Positions 1 to 8,678 of a stretch of DNA of 25,890 nucleotides are shown piece by piece. The DNA lies in assembly GCA_003561495.1 (NCBI GenBank), contig PWWM01000061.1:1-25890 (forward strand), in the 5' to 3' direction. Made by a program: the position numbers and the translations under genes. The notes below the pieces were generated by a model. The model saw only the letters and a program-made list of their open reading frames with translations. It ran no database searches and had not been told where the DNA came from. Origin of the DNA: Gammaproteobacteria bacterium. GTDB lineage: Bacteria; Pseudomonadota; Gammaproteobacteria; Xanthomonadales; Wenzhouxiangellaceae. Positions within the stretch are counted from its first letter, which is position 1, and each line of letters starts with the position of its first letter.

Positions 1-733
1 CCGCGTCGCGCGCGGACATGCGGAAGGGATAGGCCGGGTACTTGGACTTGTCGCGCTCGTAATGGTAGTAGCCATCGGAAACACGCCAGTCCTCCATCTG
101 CAGCGGCCGGGCGAAGTGGCGGTCGTAGGCCTCGAAGAGGTCCTCCCCTGTTTCCTGCATCAGGATGGTGCCGGCGGTATTGAAGTCCCAGTTGCTGTAC
201 ACGAAATGGCGGCCTGGTCCCACGCTTCCCCGCGGCGGCGTCTCGCCCCGATTGTCGCCTTCGTAAGCCGCGGGCACAAACACGCCGGACCGTGACTTGA
301 GAAGGTCGAGAATCCGCGCCTGCTTCTCCGTTTCCATGAGCGGGTGCGGCTCATCGTCGATCCCGAGGTCAGCCAGTGTTTTGTTCAACTCGATTTCGCC
401 CCGATCCCAATATATTCCGTAGAGCGCTGAAAGGAAGCTCTTGCGCACGGAGTGCTGCCTGAAGCGCCGCTCGACTTCGCCCCAGGCCACAACGACCGCG
501 CCGTCCGCGACCACCATGAAGGCAGAGGACGGGAGCGCTTCCCATGTATCCCGCGCCTGCGCCAGTTTTGCGGCATCAAAGCCGGCCTGTTCCACATCCG
601 TGTAACGCAGCCAGTGTTCACCCGGGAATCGATCATCGCCCGGCGTTTGTTCAGTGCCGACGGCGGGCGCTGCCAGCATTCCGGAAAGAACCAGAATCAT
701 CATGCGGACGAACTGGGTTGAGAATCTGTTCAT
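1..733 (-). CDS. Exported serine hydrolase, beta-lactamase/class C-like fold (3' end outside window)
   Basis: Open from an ATG at 733 down to the window edge, 244 codons with no stop, so the C-terminus is missing. The N-terminus (MNRFSTQF... followed by a hydrophobic stretch ending LAAPAVG, about residues 1-26) looks like a Sec signal peptide. Residues S95-V-R-K98 fit the catalytic SxxK motif of serine beta-lactamase/penicillin-binding-protein-type hydrolases, and Y179-S-N181 fits the second YxN motif. The third motif (KTG/HxG) would lie beyond the edge. A GGAG at 741-744, eight bases before the ATG, supports this start. The gene starts 21 bp after the stop of the subtilase-DUF885 gene on the same strand, so the two are probably co-transcribed. 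Members of this family include esterases, D-aminopeptidases and carboxypeptidases as well as beta-lactamases. The substrate cannot be read here, and resistance should not be assumed. Confidence 0.8.
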   Translation of the reverse strand, partial: MNRFSTQFVRMMILVLSGMLAAPAVGTEQTPGDDRFPGEHWLRYTDVEQAGFDAAKLAQARDTWEALPSSAFMVVADGAVVVAWGEVERRFRQHSVRKSFLSALYGIYWDRGEIELNKTLADLGIDDEPHPLMETEKQARILDLLKSRSGVFVPAAYEGDNRGETPPRGSVGPGRHFVYSNWDFNTAGTILMQETGEDLFEAYDRHFARPLQMEDWRVSDGYYHYERDKSKYPAYPFRMSARDA

Positions 734-754
734 TTGATTAGCTCCGTTTCACTC

Positions 755-3700
755 TTACTGCGAGATAACCGCCAGTTCGGTTGTCTCGAGGCCGTCGATC
801 CACGCCTCGACCTTTGTACCCAGCATGGGCAGTGTGACCGCACCGTTCTCCAGCACGCGGTCGTGGAAGGTGCGGATGTCAAAGCTTTCGCCCAGCCGTT
901 CTTCGGCCAGTTCGCGCAGGCGCCTGATTTCCAGCATCCCGGTCATGTAGGCGGTGGCCTGGGCCGGGCGGATGATGTAGCGGTCCACTTCCGCTTCCAT
1001 GTCGTGCCGGCCGGTGTTGGCCACCAGGTAGTCCAGGGCCTGCTGGCGGTCCCAGCCCAGTGTATGAATGCCGGTATCGACCACCAGCCGGGCGGCGCGA
1101 AAGGCTTGCGCGGTCAGCATGCCCAGGCGGTCCAGGTCCGAACTGTACAGTCCCATCTCGTCGGCCAGCCGTTCGGTGTACAGCGCCCATCCTTCCGTGA
1201 ATGCCGTTGCGCGCGCATAGCGGGCGATCATGTGGACGCCTTCCAGTTCCTGCTGGATGGCGATCTGCATATGGTGGCCGGGGATGGCCTCGTGAAAAGC
1301 CAGCGATTCGGTGGAACCTCGGGTCTGGCTTTCGGGTTCGTACAGATTGATCAGGAAGATGCCAGGACGGCTGCCATCATCAGCCGGTTGACGATACCGA
1401 CCAAGCGCCACGTCAGCTTCCATGAATGCCGGAACGGGTTCAACCACCACGTCGGCTGTGGGCAGGATGCCGAACCAGTTGGGCATCTCGGCCCGGGCTC
1501 GGTCGACAGCGTCTTGAGCCACTTGCAGAATCTGGTCACGGTCGGTGTAGAGCAGCTCGGGGTCGGTGCGGTAGCGTTCGAGAATCTCGGGAACCGTGTG
1601 CAGATCGAACAGGCGACCGCCAAGTTCCAGGATCTCTTCGTGAATGCTGGCGATTTCCCGGACACCCAGTTCATGGATCTCCCGTGGCGACAACGAGAGG
1701 GTGGTTGCATCGCGAAGCAGGGTTTTGTAGCAGGCCTCGCCATCGGGCAGGGCGTTCACCCCGAAGGTTTCGCGAGGCTGGTACTCATTGGCCAGAAATT
1801 CGCGGAACTTCTCAAGGGCCGGATTGATCTGTTCGGCGACCAGCGAAACCACCTGCTGCTCGAACCCTGCCAGTTCGTCTGCTTCGCCATTGGCTCGGCG
1901 GGCATTGGCAGCCAGTATCGCGAAGGGGGATTCGGCCGCAGGTGGGGCCAGCAAGTTATCCAACTGGCCAATGACGCGCACCAACGCGACGCGGGGCATC
2001 GCGTAGCCCTGATCGAGGCCGGCTCTGAGATGGTTGATTTCGGTATTGACGTAGGCAGGCAGCGCCGCATAGCGCTGGAGCGCGGCTGCACGTTCGGAAG
2101 TCGTTGCCACGGGCTGGATTTCTGCCAGGCGTGGATATTGAAGGTGCCAGCCATGATTCTGACTCAGGTTCCAGTGCTCTCGGCGGCAGACTCGCTGCGC
2201 CACGGCGGAATCAATCTGGTGTCGGAGCAAGCCCAGCAGCACCCGATCTTTCGAACCCTCCAGTGATTCGGGGTCGATCAGGGCAAGGCGTTTCTGCCAC
2301 TGGGCTAACTGCTCGCGCCGGGCCAGGAGCGAGTCCGGAGAGCGGTCCTCGATTGCATGGTGCAGGTTCAGTGGCAGGCCGAGTTGGGTGACCGTCTCGG
2401 GGTTCCAGTTCAGGAACGAGCGCATGATCTCATCGGCCAGGGCGTGAAGCCGGGCGGCTGGCTCTGCACCCGTTTCGGCGGCCTGGGCCTGCGTGCGCTG
2501 CTGCAGCAGCGTCACCGAACGGGCCGGGTTGAGCAGGCGAATGCTGCGGTCTCCGCCGATCACGTGATCATCGGCGCCGTCGAGGATGAGCTGGCGCAGC
2601 TCCGCGGTGGTCAGTCCGGGTTCGAGCGCCAGCAGCTTGGCGGCCAGGTTGGCGACCTGGGGAGCGGCCATGCTGGTGCCACTGATCGGCACGCGCTGTC
2701 CGCCGGGAACGTAGCTTTCCACTTCCACGCCGTTGGCGTAGATATCGACCTTGCCGTAGCTGGTAAACGGCGCTTCGCGCCCGGCCCGGTCGACCGCGCC
2801 CACGGTCAGCAGGTTGGGCAGTTCGATGGAAGCGGGAATCTGTTCCATGAAGCGGTTATCCGAATCGGCATTCATGGCTGCGGCGATAAACAGCACATTC
2901 GGCGCCGAGGAAAAATACTCCGTGAGCGCCTGCCTGCCGTTGTCGTAGATCTCGCGCGCCATCGCTCTTCGTTCTTCCGATGAGTCACCCATTCCGGTCA
3001 TCTCCAGGATTCTCTCGATGCCCAGGGGGCCGAAGCCCCAGCTCATGTTGGCCACGCGTACGCCATGTTGATTCATGTATTCAGTCATCTGCTGCCAGCT
3101 ACTGAGCATGGCGGCTCTTCGTTGTTCGGTCGGTGGCGCCGGCGGGGTGCGGGTGTCGAAAGTCGTGCGCAAGTTGAGCAGCCGGATGGCGGGATTGCTG
3201 TCGGCTGCAATGCCGGCGACATGGGTGCCGTGATAATGGGACTGGCAGTGGCTGAGTGCATTCATGATCGTTCTGACTCGGGCCGGTTCGATGCTGGCCA
3301 GCAGTTGACGGAGCGCCAGGGCGGCCGGAGACTCGAGACCGGCGCGCAGGTCGGCCATGGCCTCGAACGGGCATTCCGGCAATTCGTCGGGCATGTCGCT
3401 CAGGGCATTGAGCATATCGCTGATTGCCTGGTGCTCAATGTCGAAAGCGAGTCCGTGAACCGGATGGTCAGGGGGTGAAGTGGGATCGACGAACAACTGG
3501 CCGGAAAACAAATCGGTATCCATGCCGGAATCCCAGATGGCCACCACCACGGGCGTGAGATGCTCGGCATCCGGGAGTTCGATCTGGCGTTCGGCCCAGA
3601 TGTCGACCCCGTCATCCGACCATCCGTCCAGGTGGTGGTTGATCAGCTTGCCAATAAGGTCACTGTAGGGCGCGAGTTCCAGATCGGCGCGGGCACTGAT

Positions 3701-4327
3701 CAATCGGTGCGCCTGCTGGTTCGATAATTGGAGATCCTGGGTCGTAGTGTCGATCTGCGCCTCCACCCATCCGCGTAGAAAACTTTCGGTCAGAAACGCG
3801 GCGCTGCTGCGCATGCCGCGTAGCTCCGGTTCGGCTTCGTCTAGCGGCAGGTCCGAGAGGAGTTGATCGAAACGGGCGCGAAAGACATCCTCTGCCAGAT
3901 CGGTCTCGGCCTGCATGGCCGCAATGACAGCGATCTGGGCCAGCCCCAGGGTCAGGCGACCGGCGGGCTTGTCCTCGTAGGCCCGGGCCTGTTCGATACG
4001 TTCCAGCGCCAGATCAAAGCGATCGTCAAGCATGGCCAGTCGGGCCAGGGTCTGGTAGTAGCGTCGTGTTGCCGAACGATCCTCGAAGCGGTAGCGCTTG
4101 AGATCATCCAGCAGATCCCGTTCGAGCTGCCGGGCCAGTTCGGCAAAGGCCTGCGCATCATCGAGCAGTTCGCTGGGCGGTCGGTCGATGGCGTAGCTGC
4201 GTGGCGGCAGTTCGGCCAGGCTGCCGATGACTACGGGTTGATCGGTGGCCAGAGCGGGTGCGGATATTGCCCACGCAAGGCCAGCCAGCCAGAATGTGGC
4301 CAGCAAATAGAATGCATGCTTTTTCAT
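755..4327 (-). CDS. Exported S8 subtilisin-like serine protease fused to a DUF885 peptidase-like domain
   Basis: This is a 1190-residue protein. A TTG six bases upstream (4333) is in frame, but the ATG at 4327 has AAGGA eight bases before it and leads straight into a signal peptide (MKKHAF..., A-x-A near residues 25-27). Residues about 30-255 are a helical region I do not recognise. The subtilase triad follows: D266 in AIWDSGMD, H366 in HGTHVAG and S552 in SGTSMAAP. N486 (AAAMN) is a candidate oxyanion Asn, although the usual GN is MN. From about residue 620 a second complete domain resembles DUF885. It has H1012-E-A-I-P-G-H-H1019 (HExxxGHH, a metallopeptidase-like motif), then a TEGWALYTERL segment and a TGRHDMEAEVDRYI segment near the end. 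DUF885 proteins are usually stand-alone and about 600 residues, so this is a two-enzyme fusion in one uninterrupted frame. The probable location is the periplasm or outside the cell. The domain calls are strong; the substrate is unknown. Confidence 0.9.
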   Translation of the reverse strand: MKKHAFYLLATFWLAGLAWAISAPALATDQPVVIGSLAELPPRSYAIDRPPSELLDDAQAFAELARQLERDLLDDLKRYRFEDRSATRRYYQTLARLAMLDDRFDLALERIEQARAYEDKPAGRLTLGLAQIAVIAAMQAETDLAEDVFRARFDQLLSDLPLDEAEPELRGMRSSAAFLTESFLRGWVEAQIDTTTQDLQLSNQQAHRLISARADLELAPYSDLIGKLINHHLDGWSDDGVDIWAERQIELPDAEHLTPVVVAIWDSGMDTDLFSGQLFVDPTSPPDHPVHGLAFDIEHQAISDMLNALSDMPDELPECPFEAMADLRAGLESPAALALRQLLASIEPARVRTIMNALSHCQSHYHGTHVAGIAADSNPAIRLLNLRTTFDTRTPPAPPTEQRRAAMLSSWQQMTEYMNQHGVRVANMSWGFGPLGIERILEMTGMGDSSEERRAMAREIYDNGRQALTEYFSSAPNVLFIAAAMNADSDNRFMEQIPASIELPNLLTVGAVDRAGREAPFTSYGKVDIYANGVEVESYVPGGQRVPISGTSMAAPQVANLAAKLLALEPGLTTAELRQLILDGADDHVIGGDRSIRLLNPARSVTLLQQRTQAQAAETGAEPAARLHALADEIMRSFLNWNPETVTQLGLPLNLHHAIEDRSPDSLLARREQLAQWQKRLALIDPESLEGSKDRVLLGLLRHQIDSAVAQRVCRREHWNLSQNHGWHLQYPRLAEIQPVATTSERAAALQRYAALPAYVNTEINHLRAGLDQGYAMPRVALVRVIGQLDNLLAPPAAESPFAILAANARRANGEADELAGFEQQVVSLVAEQINPALEKFREFLANEYQPRETFGVNALPDGEACYKTLLRDATTLSLSPREIHELGVREIASIHEEILELGGRLFDLHTVPEILERYRTDPELLYTDRDQILQVAQDAVDRARAEMPNWFGILPTADVVVEPVPAFMEADVALGRYRQPADDGSRPGIFLINLYEPESQTRGSTESLAFHEAIPGHHMQIAIQQELEGVHMIARYARATAFTEGWALYTERLADEMGLYSSDLDRLGMLTAQAFRAARLVVDTGIHTLGWDRQQALDYLVANTGRHDMEAEVDRYIIRPAQATAYMTGMLEIRRLRELAEERLGESFDIRTFHDRVLENGAVTLPMLGTKVEAWIDGLETTELAVISQ

Positions 4328-4431
4328 TTCCAAGTTCCTTGAAGCCTATAGGTCAACCAGGTCCCTTTATCTCTAAATCGCGGCTTTCGCGAGAAGTCTG
4401 CCAATGGGCTCGTGCCTGCCCGGCCAGGGAT

Positions 4432-7275
4432 TCAATGAGCGGTCTGGTTGAGGCTGACAAACAGAGCCTGCATTCGTTTAGTAGCAGGATGATCGGCACC
4501 AAAGATATTTCTCAGTGAAGCTTCCGCTTCAATGACTGCTTCCAGTGCGTTGTCGGCATCATGAATGGTCAGAAATTGGGCGCGAGTGGCGAGCAATCGA
4601 GGCCATTCCATTCCAGCGCTAATTCCAGCCGCAGCACCCAATTCAAGTGCATCACCAAGCATTGCTTGTGCTTCATCGGTCCTCCCCAGATCAAGTAATG
4701 CCTGGGTGCCATAACGCATCACAAAAAGCAGATAACGTGGATTGTCATACCCGGAGTGGTGGAATCCGTCCAGTGCTTTCACGGCATGCTCCAGTGCTTC
4801 TGCGGGACGCTGCTGGTGCAGACGCAATCGGGCCAGATAGGCCTGGCTCATCGCAACTCGGGAGTGGTTGGGACCGAAAAGTTTTCGATACTCTTGATCG
4901 GCCTCCAGTATCAATGTTTCCGCTTCGCCATAACGTTTCAGATCAACCATCAGATCAGCCAGGTTGAGATTGGCGATCAGATACAGTGGGTTATCACTTC
5001 CAAGGCTTGAAGCTGCCACTTCGCGCGCTTGCCTCAGATGTTTTTCGGCATCGTTCAATCGTCCTCGGTAATGGCGGTTCAGCCCCAGGTGGGTGTGTAG
5101 CGCCCAAAGATAGTGATGCTGCTGATCGCCATACACGAGCATCAGAATCTCTTGCGCCTCGCGCAGGTGTATATCGGCTTCTTCCAGTCGACCAACGGTA
5201 TTGAAAACAACTCCCAGATTCAAAGTGGTGATCGCACGCCAGATGTGCTTGCGCGGATAGAGCTGTTGGGCCAGAGTTGCCGCGCTTTGCCAATGACTCA
5301 GTGCGCCCTCGAGATCACCCTGACGCCACAGTGCCTCTCCCAGCGCTCGGTGAGCATGCAGTCGTTGGCTGGGTGCTTCATCCGACTTGAGATCCAGCAT
5401 CAGGGCTTCATTCAGCAACCGCATGGCAGAATCCAATTGTTCGCCGCGGATAAGCGCTGCCCCGAGTGCCAGTTGGTAATCGAAAAGCACATCATCGGGC
5501 AGATCCGATTGGCTTCGGGCAAGATCCATGACGGAAGCCAGACGCACGATTGCATCCCCTGGTCGACCCATTTGATTCAGCGTCATCCCCAGATCTTCCA
5601 TAATCCGGGCATGCATGGGACCGGGTATGAGCCCTGCATCCTTGAGCAAATACTCTGCATTGTTGAGCAGTTCAAGTGCGGACTCGTGCTGATTCGTCAT
5701 CCGATCAAGCATTGCTTTTGCACGAAGCGCCTTGGTGTGAAGATCGAGTCCTGGCCCGTTGTGCTCAATGGCCAGCCCTTCATCCAACAAGGGTCGGGCC
5801 GCCTGGTATTCGCCCAGACCTGCAAACAGCACCCCCAGCACAATCAGCATTTCCGACCTCAGTTCAGGCTCATCATTGAAAGCTGATTCCATCTGGTACC
5901 GGCCCAGCTCAAGCAGGTCACGCGCCGTGGGTATGACCCCCTGTGCGATGTCTGGATTGTTTGACTGGAAGAGCTGAACCAGAAAGTCGCGCATGGCGCG
6001 TTCACGACGGGAATCGACAAGGGCCTGCTCGGCATGCAGGCGGGCCTGTTCGGCCAGAGCACGCGCTTCACCAGCTTGCCAGAGTGTGGCCAGGATTCCA
6101 ACGAAAGAGACTGCGAGCATGGCCAAACCGGCGGTCAGTGCCCAACGATGGCGAGAGATGAATCGGGAGGCACGGTAGGATCGGCCACCATTTCGAGCCA
6201 CCACCGGCAGGCGCTCTTTCCTGAACTTCAGGTCACGCCGCAGTTCACTGATACTTTCATAGCGCTCATCGGGCTCGGCCTTGAGGGCTTTAAGGCAAAT
6301 GGCATCGAGGTCGCGATCGATGGATCGATCAAGGGTTGAAGGTAGAGCGATTGCCGGGTCGGGACGTTTCGGTTTCAGCAACAGATGGGTTGCATCGCGG
6401 TTGTTGCGCAGGCGCTTGCCGGTCAGGATTTCATAGAGAACGGCGCCGAGGCTGAACACATCTTGCGATACGGAAGGCGCGTGTCCTTCAAGCTGCTCCG
6501 GAGAGGCATAGCCCGGTGAGCAAAACCAGCCGCGGTGTTCGCCCCGGGCACTGGCGGCATCACCGAGCAGTCCGGCAATGCCGAAATCCACCAGTCGGAC
6601 CTGGCCCTCATTGGTGACCAGGATATTGGCCGGTTTCAGGTCGCAGTGCACCACCAGGTGGCGGTGGGCATGATCCACCGCCTTGAGAACCTGATCGAAC
6701 AGGTCCAGACGAGCTTTCTGTTCGAGCCCTCTGCAATGGTCGGTGATCGATCGTCCATCCACGTACTCCATGACCAGGAATCGGGTTCCGTGGTCATCCA
6801 CTCCGCCATCAATCAGACGTGCGATGTTCGGGTGTTCCAGACGCGCGAGTATGCGAATCTCCTCGGCCAGACGGCCTTCGGCCAGCGGTTCGCCGGTGCC
6901 GGGAAGCAGCTTGATCGCCACGGTCTTGTCGAACTCGCCATCGGCGCGTTCGCCGCGCAGCACAATCCCCATGCCGCCTCGTCCGATTTTCTCGACCGCC
7001 CGCCAGGGGCCGAACCGATGATTGCGATAGTCTTTTTCAACCGGTGGGTGGTTACCGGAGTCCAGAAGAGCCGCACTCAGTCGGTGCATGGTCCGGTCCA
7101 GCACAAAGGGGTCTTCGCTGTCGCTGGTGGCCAGCATTTCCGAGACCACTGCAACGACCGCGACGTCGCAGTCAAGTTGATCCAGGCGACGTTGCTCGTG
7201 TGGTGTATTCGACAGCCGGTCAAACAGTTGACCGGCCTGCTCCCATTGCTTCGGCGTCAAGGACGGCAGTGGCAT
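4432..7275 (-). CDS. Membrane Ser/Thr protein kinase with TPR tail
   Basis: This is a 947-residue protein starting at an ATG preceded by AGGGAG eight bases upstream. Residues 1-80 form the short helical leader typical of PknB-like kinases from this group of bacteria. The kinase domain spans about 87-355: glycine loop IGRGGMG (97-103), VAIK Lys K122, HCDLKPAN with catalytic D212 and N217, DFG at 230-232, and GYASPEQ in place of APE. The arginine of the usual HRD is a cysteine (HCD), so this is a non-RD kinase. One transmembrane helix lies at about 378-400, followed by a short coiled stretch rich in Ala and Glu, then roughly 450 residues of tetratricopeptide-like helical repeats. By the usual topology the kinase is cytoplasmic and the TPR array periplasmic. 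The gene precedes the subtilase-DUF885 gene by 104 bp on the same strand. Such kinases often sit next to an ECF sigma gene, but none is present here. Confidence 0.9.
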   Translation of the reverse strand: MPLPSLTPKQWEQAGQLFDRLSNTPHEQRRLDQLDCDVAVVAVVSEMLATSDSEDPFVLDRTMHRLSAALLDSGNHPPVEKDYRNHRFGPWRAVEKIGRGGMGIVLRGERADGEFDKTVAIKLLPGTGEPLAEGRLAEEIRILARLEHPNIARLIDGGVDDHGTRFLVMEYVDGRSITDHCRGLEQKARLDLFDQVLKAVDHAHRHLVVHCDLKPANILVTNEGQVRLVDFGIAGLLGDAASARGEHRGWFCSPGYASPEQLEGHAPSVSQDVFSLGAVLYEILTGKRLRNNRDATHLLLKPKRPDPAIALPSTLDRSIDRDLDAICLKALKAEPDERYESISELRRDLKFRKERLPVVARNGGRSYRASRFISRHRWALTAGLAMLAVSFVGILATLWQAGEARALAEQARLHAEQALVDSRRERAMRDFLVQLFQSNNPDIAQGVIPTARDLLELGRYQMESAFNDEPELRSEMLIVLGVLFAGLGEYQAARPLLDEGLAIEHNGPGLDLHTKALRAKAMLDRMTNQHESALELLNNAEYLLKDAGLIPGPMHARIMEDLGMTLNQMGRPGDAIVRLASVMDLARSQSDLPDDVLFDYQLALGAALIRGEQLDSAMRLLNEALMLDLKSDEAPSQRLHAHRALGEALWRQGDLEGALSHWQSAATLAQQLYPRKHIWRAITTLNLGVVFNTVGRLEEADIHLREAQEILMLVYGDQQHHYLWALHTHLGLNRHYRGRLNDAEKHLRQAREVAASSLGSDNPLYLIANLNLADLMVDLKRYGEAETLILEADQEYRKLFGPNHSRVAMSQAYLARLRLHQQRPAEALEHAVKALDGFHHSGYDNPRYLLFVMRYGTQALLDLGRTDEAQAMLGDALELGAAAGISAGMEWPRLLATRAQFLTIHDADNALEAVIEAEASLRNIFGADHPATKRMQALFVSLNQTAH

Positions 7276-7308
7276 TCCCCATGCTCCCTGAAGGGAAATG
7301 AAGCTTTC

Positions 7309-7337
7309 AATTTACTGGTTTCGTGTCGGGGGCGCAA
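7309..7337 (-). promoter_or_regulatory. Candidate sigma70 promoter for the TPR kinase
   Basis: On the minus strand TTGCGC (-35, plus coordinates 7332-7337) and TAAATT (-10, 7309-7314) are separated by exactly 17 bases. They lie about 35 bases upstream of the kinase start in an AT-richer gap between the membrane-protein gene and the kinase. Matches to consensus are partial (3/6 and 4/6), so this is only a candidate. Confidence 0.3.
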
Positions 7338-7388
7338 CTGCGGTCGCAAACAGGCAATACTTAAAGATGAACGGGATGCCGGCGGCTT

Positions 7389-8384
7389 TCAGCTGCGCGT
7401 CAGCCTCAGGCTCTCGAGATCACCATTGAGTCGCAGCCATCGTCGGCGAAGTTGTTCTCGGTCCTGGTTGGCAAACTGGCGCATGGACTCGATGCGGCGA
7501 CGGTTACGAGCCTGCCAGCCGATCACGATGACCAGGCACGAGATGAGATAGCAGATCAGGATGGACCAGTCAAACAGCGCTGCCTCCCAGCCGGCCAGTG
7601 CCCCATCGGGCAGAAGCTCTTCGAGTTTTTCCAGCAGCCACCACCAGCCCAGCAACAGCATCGCCGTAGTAGTAAACACGGCACCAGCCAGTACGCTGTC
7701 TGGAAACAGCTCCGGTCCGGATTGATCATTCTTTCTGGCCCGCCAGGCCAAGAATCCGGCGCGGGTCATTTCGGCCAGCATTGCCAGTGTCATCAGCAAC
7801 ACCGTGACCAAGTCAAGTTGCTCCCAGAGCATGTAGAGCATGGGCAAGAGTATGGCGAAGACGGGGACCGCCATGATCTGCTGCATCTCGGCGAGCATGA
7901 AGTGGCAGGAGCTCAGCGGTTCCTGGCGAACATCGACGCCGCGATAGACCCAGCGAGGCCGACGTTGTGAGGGGCGTTGCCTGGTGGACGGATTCTCAAT
8001 GGCATCGTATGCCTTGACCGGGCCACCCATGGCGCGTGCAACGCCATCGAGGTGCTCGATTTCCCAGGTTCGCCTCATTTCCCCGGCCATCTGCTGCCCG
8101 GCCACAAGCAACTTGATGCGGTCGCCAAGACCGCATGCAATAACGTGCAGCAAGAGCGCCAGCGCAATCAGCCCCGCCGCCCAGTCCAGCAACAGATAGC
8201 CCAGCAGGGGCGCCGTACCGGCAATGACCAGGCTAAGCGCCTGTTGCTGTCGGTGGCTTTTCAGTTCGGTGTCGATTATTGCCAGCAAATCGGGTGCGGC
8301 AATGTGCGCACGCATCAAGCTGAGCTCGCTCAGCGGACCTGCATGCGACTCGAAAAACCATCGTGAAGGGACCAGTGGCAACAT
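7389..8384 (-). CDS. Six-helix membrane protein of unknown function
   Basis: This 331-residue protein is not a family I recognise. Predicted membrane helices by eye lie near residues 48-66, 68-86, 171-187, 190-207, 231-251 and 273-290. Between helices 2 and 3 is a basic, proline-rich cytoplasmic-looking loop (about 88-170). After the last helix is a charged tail (about 291-331) with NQDREQL and RRRWLRLNGDL. The region from about residue 250 to the end is duplicated in the small ORF just upstream. Its ATG lies 3 bp after that ORF's stop with no good Shine-Dalgarno, which suggests translational coupling. It is followed by 113 bp and then the Ser/Thr kinase gene. Confidence 0.75.
   Translation of the reverse strand: MLPLVPSRWFFESHAGPLSELSLMRAHIAAPDLLAIIDTELKSHRQQQALSLVIAGTAPLLGYLLLDWAAGLIALALLLHVIACGLGDRIKLLVAGQQMAGEMRRTWEIEHLDGVARAMGGPVKAYDAIENPSTRQRPSQRRPRWVYRGVDVRQEPLSSCHFMLAEMQQIMAVPVFAILLPMLYMLWEQLDLVTVLLMTLAMLAEMTRAGFLAWRARKNDQSGPELFPDSVLAGAVFTTTAMLLLGWWWLLEKLEELLPDGALAGWEAALFDWSILICYLISCLVIVIGWQARNRRRIESMRQFANQDREQLRRRWLRLNGDLESLRLTRS
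7420..7565. repeat. Diverged duplicate, copy 1 (3' end of the six-helix protein gene)
   Basis: This stretch aligns without large gaps to 8410-8555, shifted by about 990 bp. Both begin with TC(A/G)CCATTGAGTCG and share GAAG(T/C)TGTTC(T/G)CGGTCCTGGT and GCCGATCAC. The encoded peptides share helix SCL-IVIG / SCLALVIG, the RNR motif and QDREQL/RLNGD. By eye the identity is roughly two-thirds, so this is an old duplication. Confidence 0.7.
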
Positions 8385-8387
8385 GAC

Positions 8388-8678
8388 TCAGCAGGCAGCG
8401 CGAGCCATGTCGCCATTGAGTCGACACCATTGCTGGAGAAGCTGTTCGCGGTCCTGGTAGGCGAATCGGGTCAGCGCCTGGAGGCGATGCCGGTTTCTGA
8501 ACTGAGAGCCGATCACCAGGGCCAGACAGGAAAGCAGATAACTGACCGGGATGAGCAGTCCGAGGGGATTCGTTTCCCAGACATGCACAACCCCCTCGGG
8601 CAGAATGGGGTCCAGCATTTCAATCATTTCCATCAGTGGCAGCATCTGCTCAATTCGCGACTGTGATACTGGAGTCAA
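8388..8678 (-). CDS. Small one-helix membrane protein, partial paralogue of the downstream protein
   Basis: This is up to 96 residues from a TTG at 8678; an ATG at 8645 would give 85. Neither has a clear Shine-Dalgarno. The TTG overlaps the stop of a short upstream frame (TTGA), a coupling-type arrangement. One hydrophobic helix (about residues 39-58) is followed by a charged tail containing FRNRHRL, AYQDREQL and CRLNGDM. This tail is clearly homologous to the last 80 residues of the 331-residue protein encoded next. It is either a genuine small protein or the surviving 3' end of a once longer tandem copy. The frame is intact, and the next gene starts 3 bp after its stop. Confidence 0.55.
   Translation of the reverse strand: MTPVSQSRIEQMLPLMEMIEMLDPILPEGVVHVWETNPLGLLIPVSYLLSCLALVIGSQFRNRHRLQALTRFAYQDREQLLQQWCRLNGDMARAAC
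8410..8555. repeat. Diverged duplicate, copy 2 (within the small membrane ORF)
   Basis: This is the partner of 7420-7565. Only the C-terminal module is present in this copy. Upstream of it the sequence does not resemble the rest of the longer gene, so the duplication was partial or the 5' part has been lost. Confidence 0.7.

Noticed and set aside
1..733. Calling the partial hydrolase a beta-lactamase resistance gene
   Set aside because: SxxK and YxN are shared by many esterases and peptidases, the third motif is outside the window, and the context is peptidases and not resistance genes.
734..2266. 510-codon plus-strand open frame
   Set aside because: It is antisense to the DUF885 part of the fusion protein. 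It has no family features, and its length is explained by high-GC codon structure on the opposite strand.
4378..4392. Hairpin TCGCG/CGCGA between kinase and subtilase genes as a terminator
   Set aside because: The stem is only 5 bp and the following T-run is weak, so it does not justify a terminator call or a transcript break.
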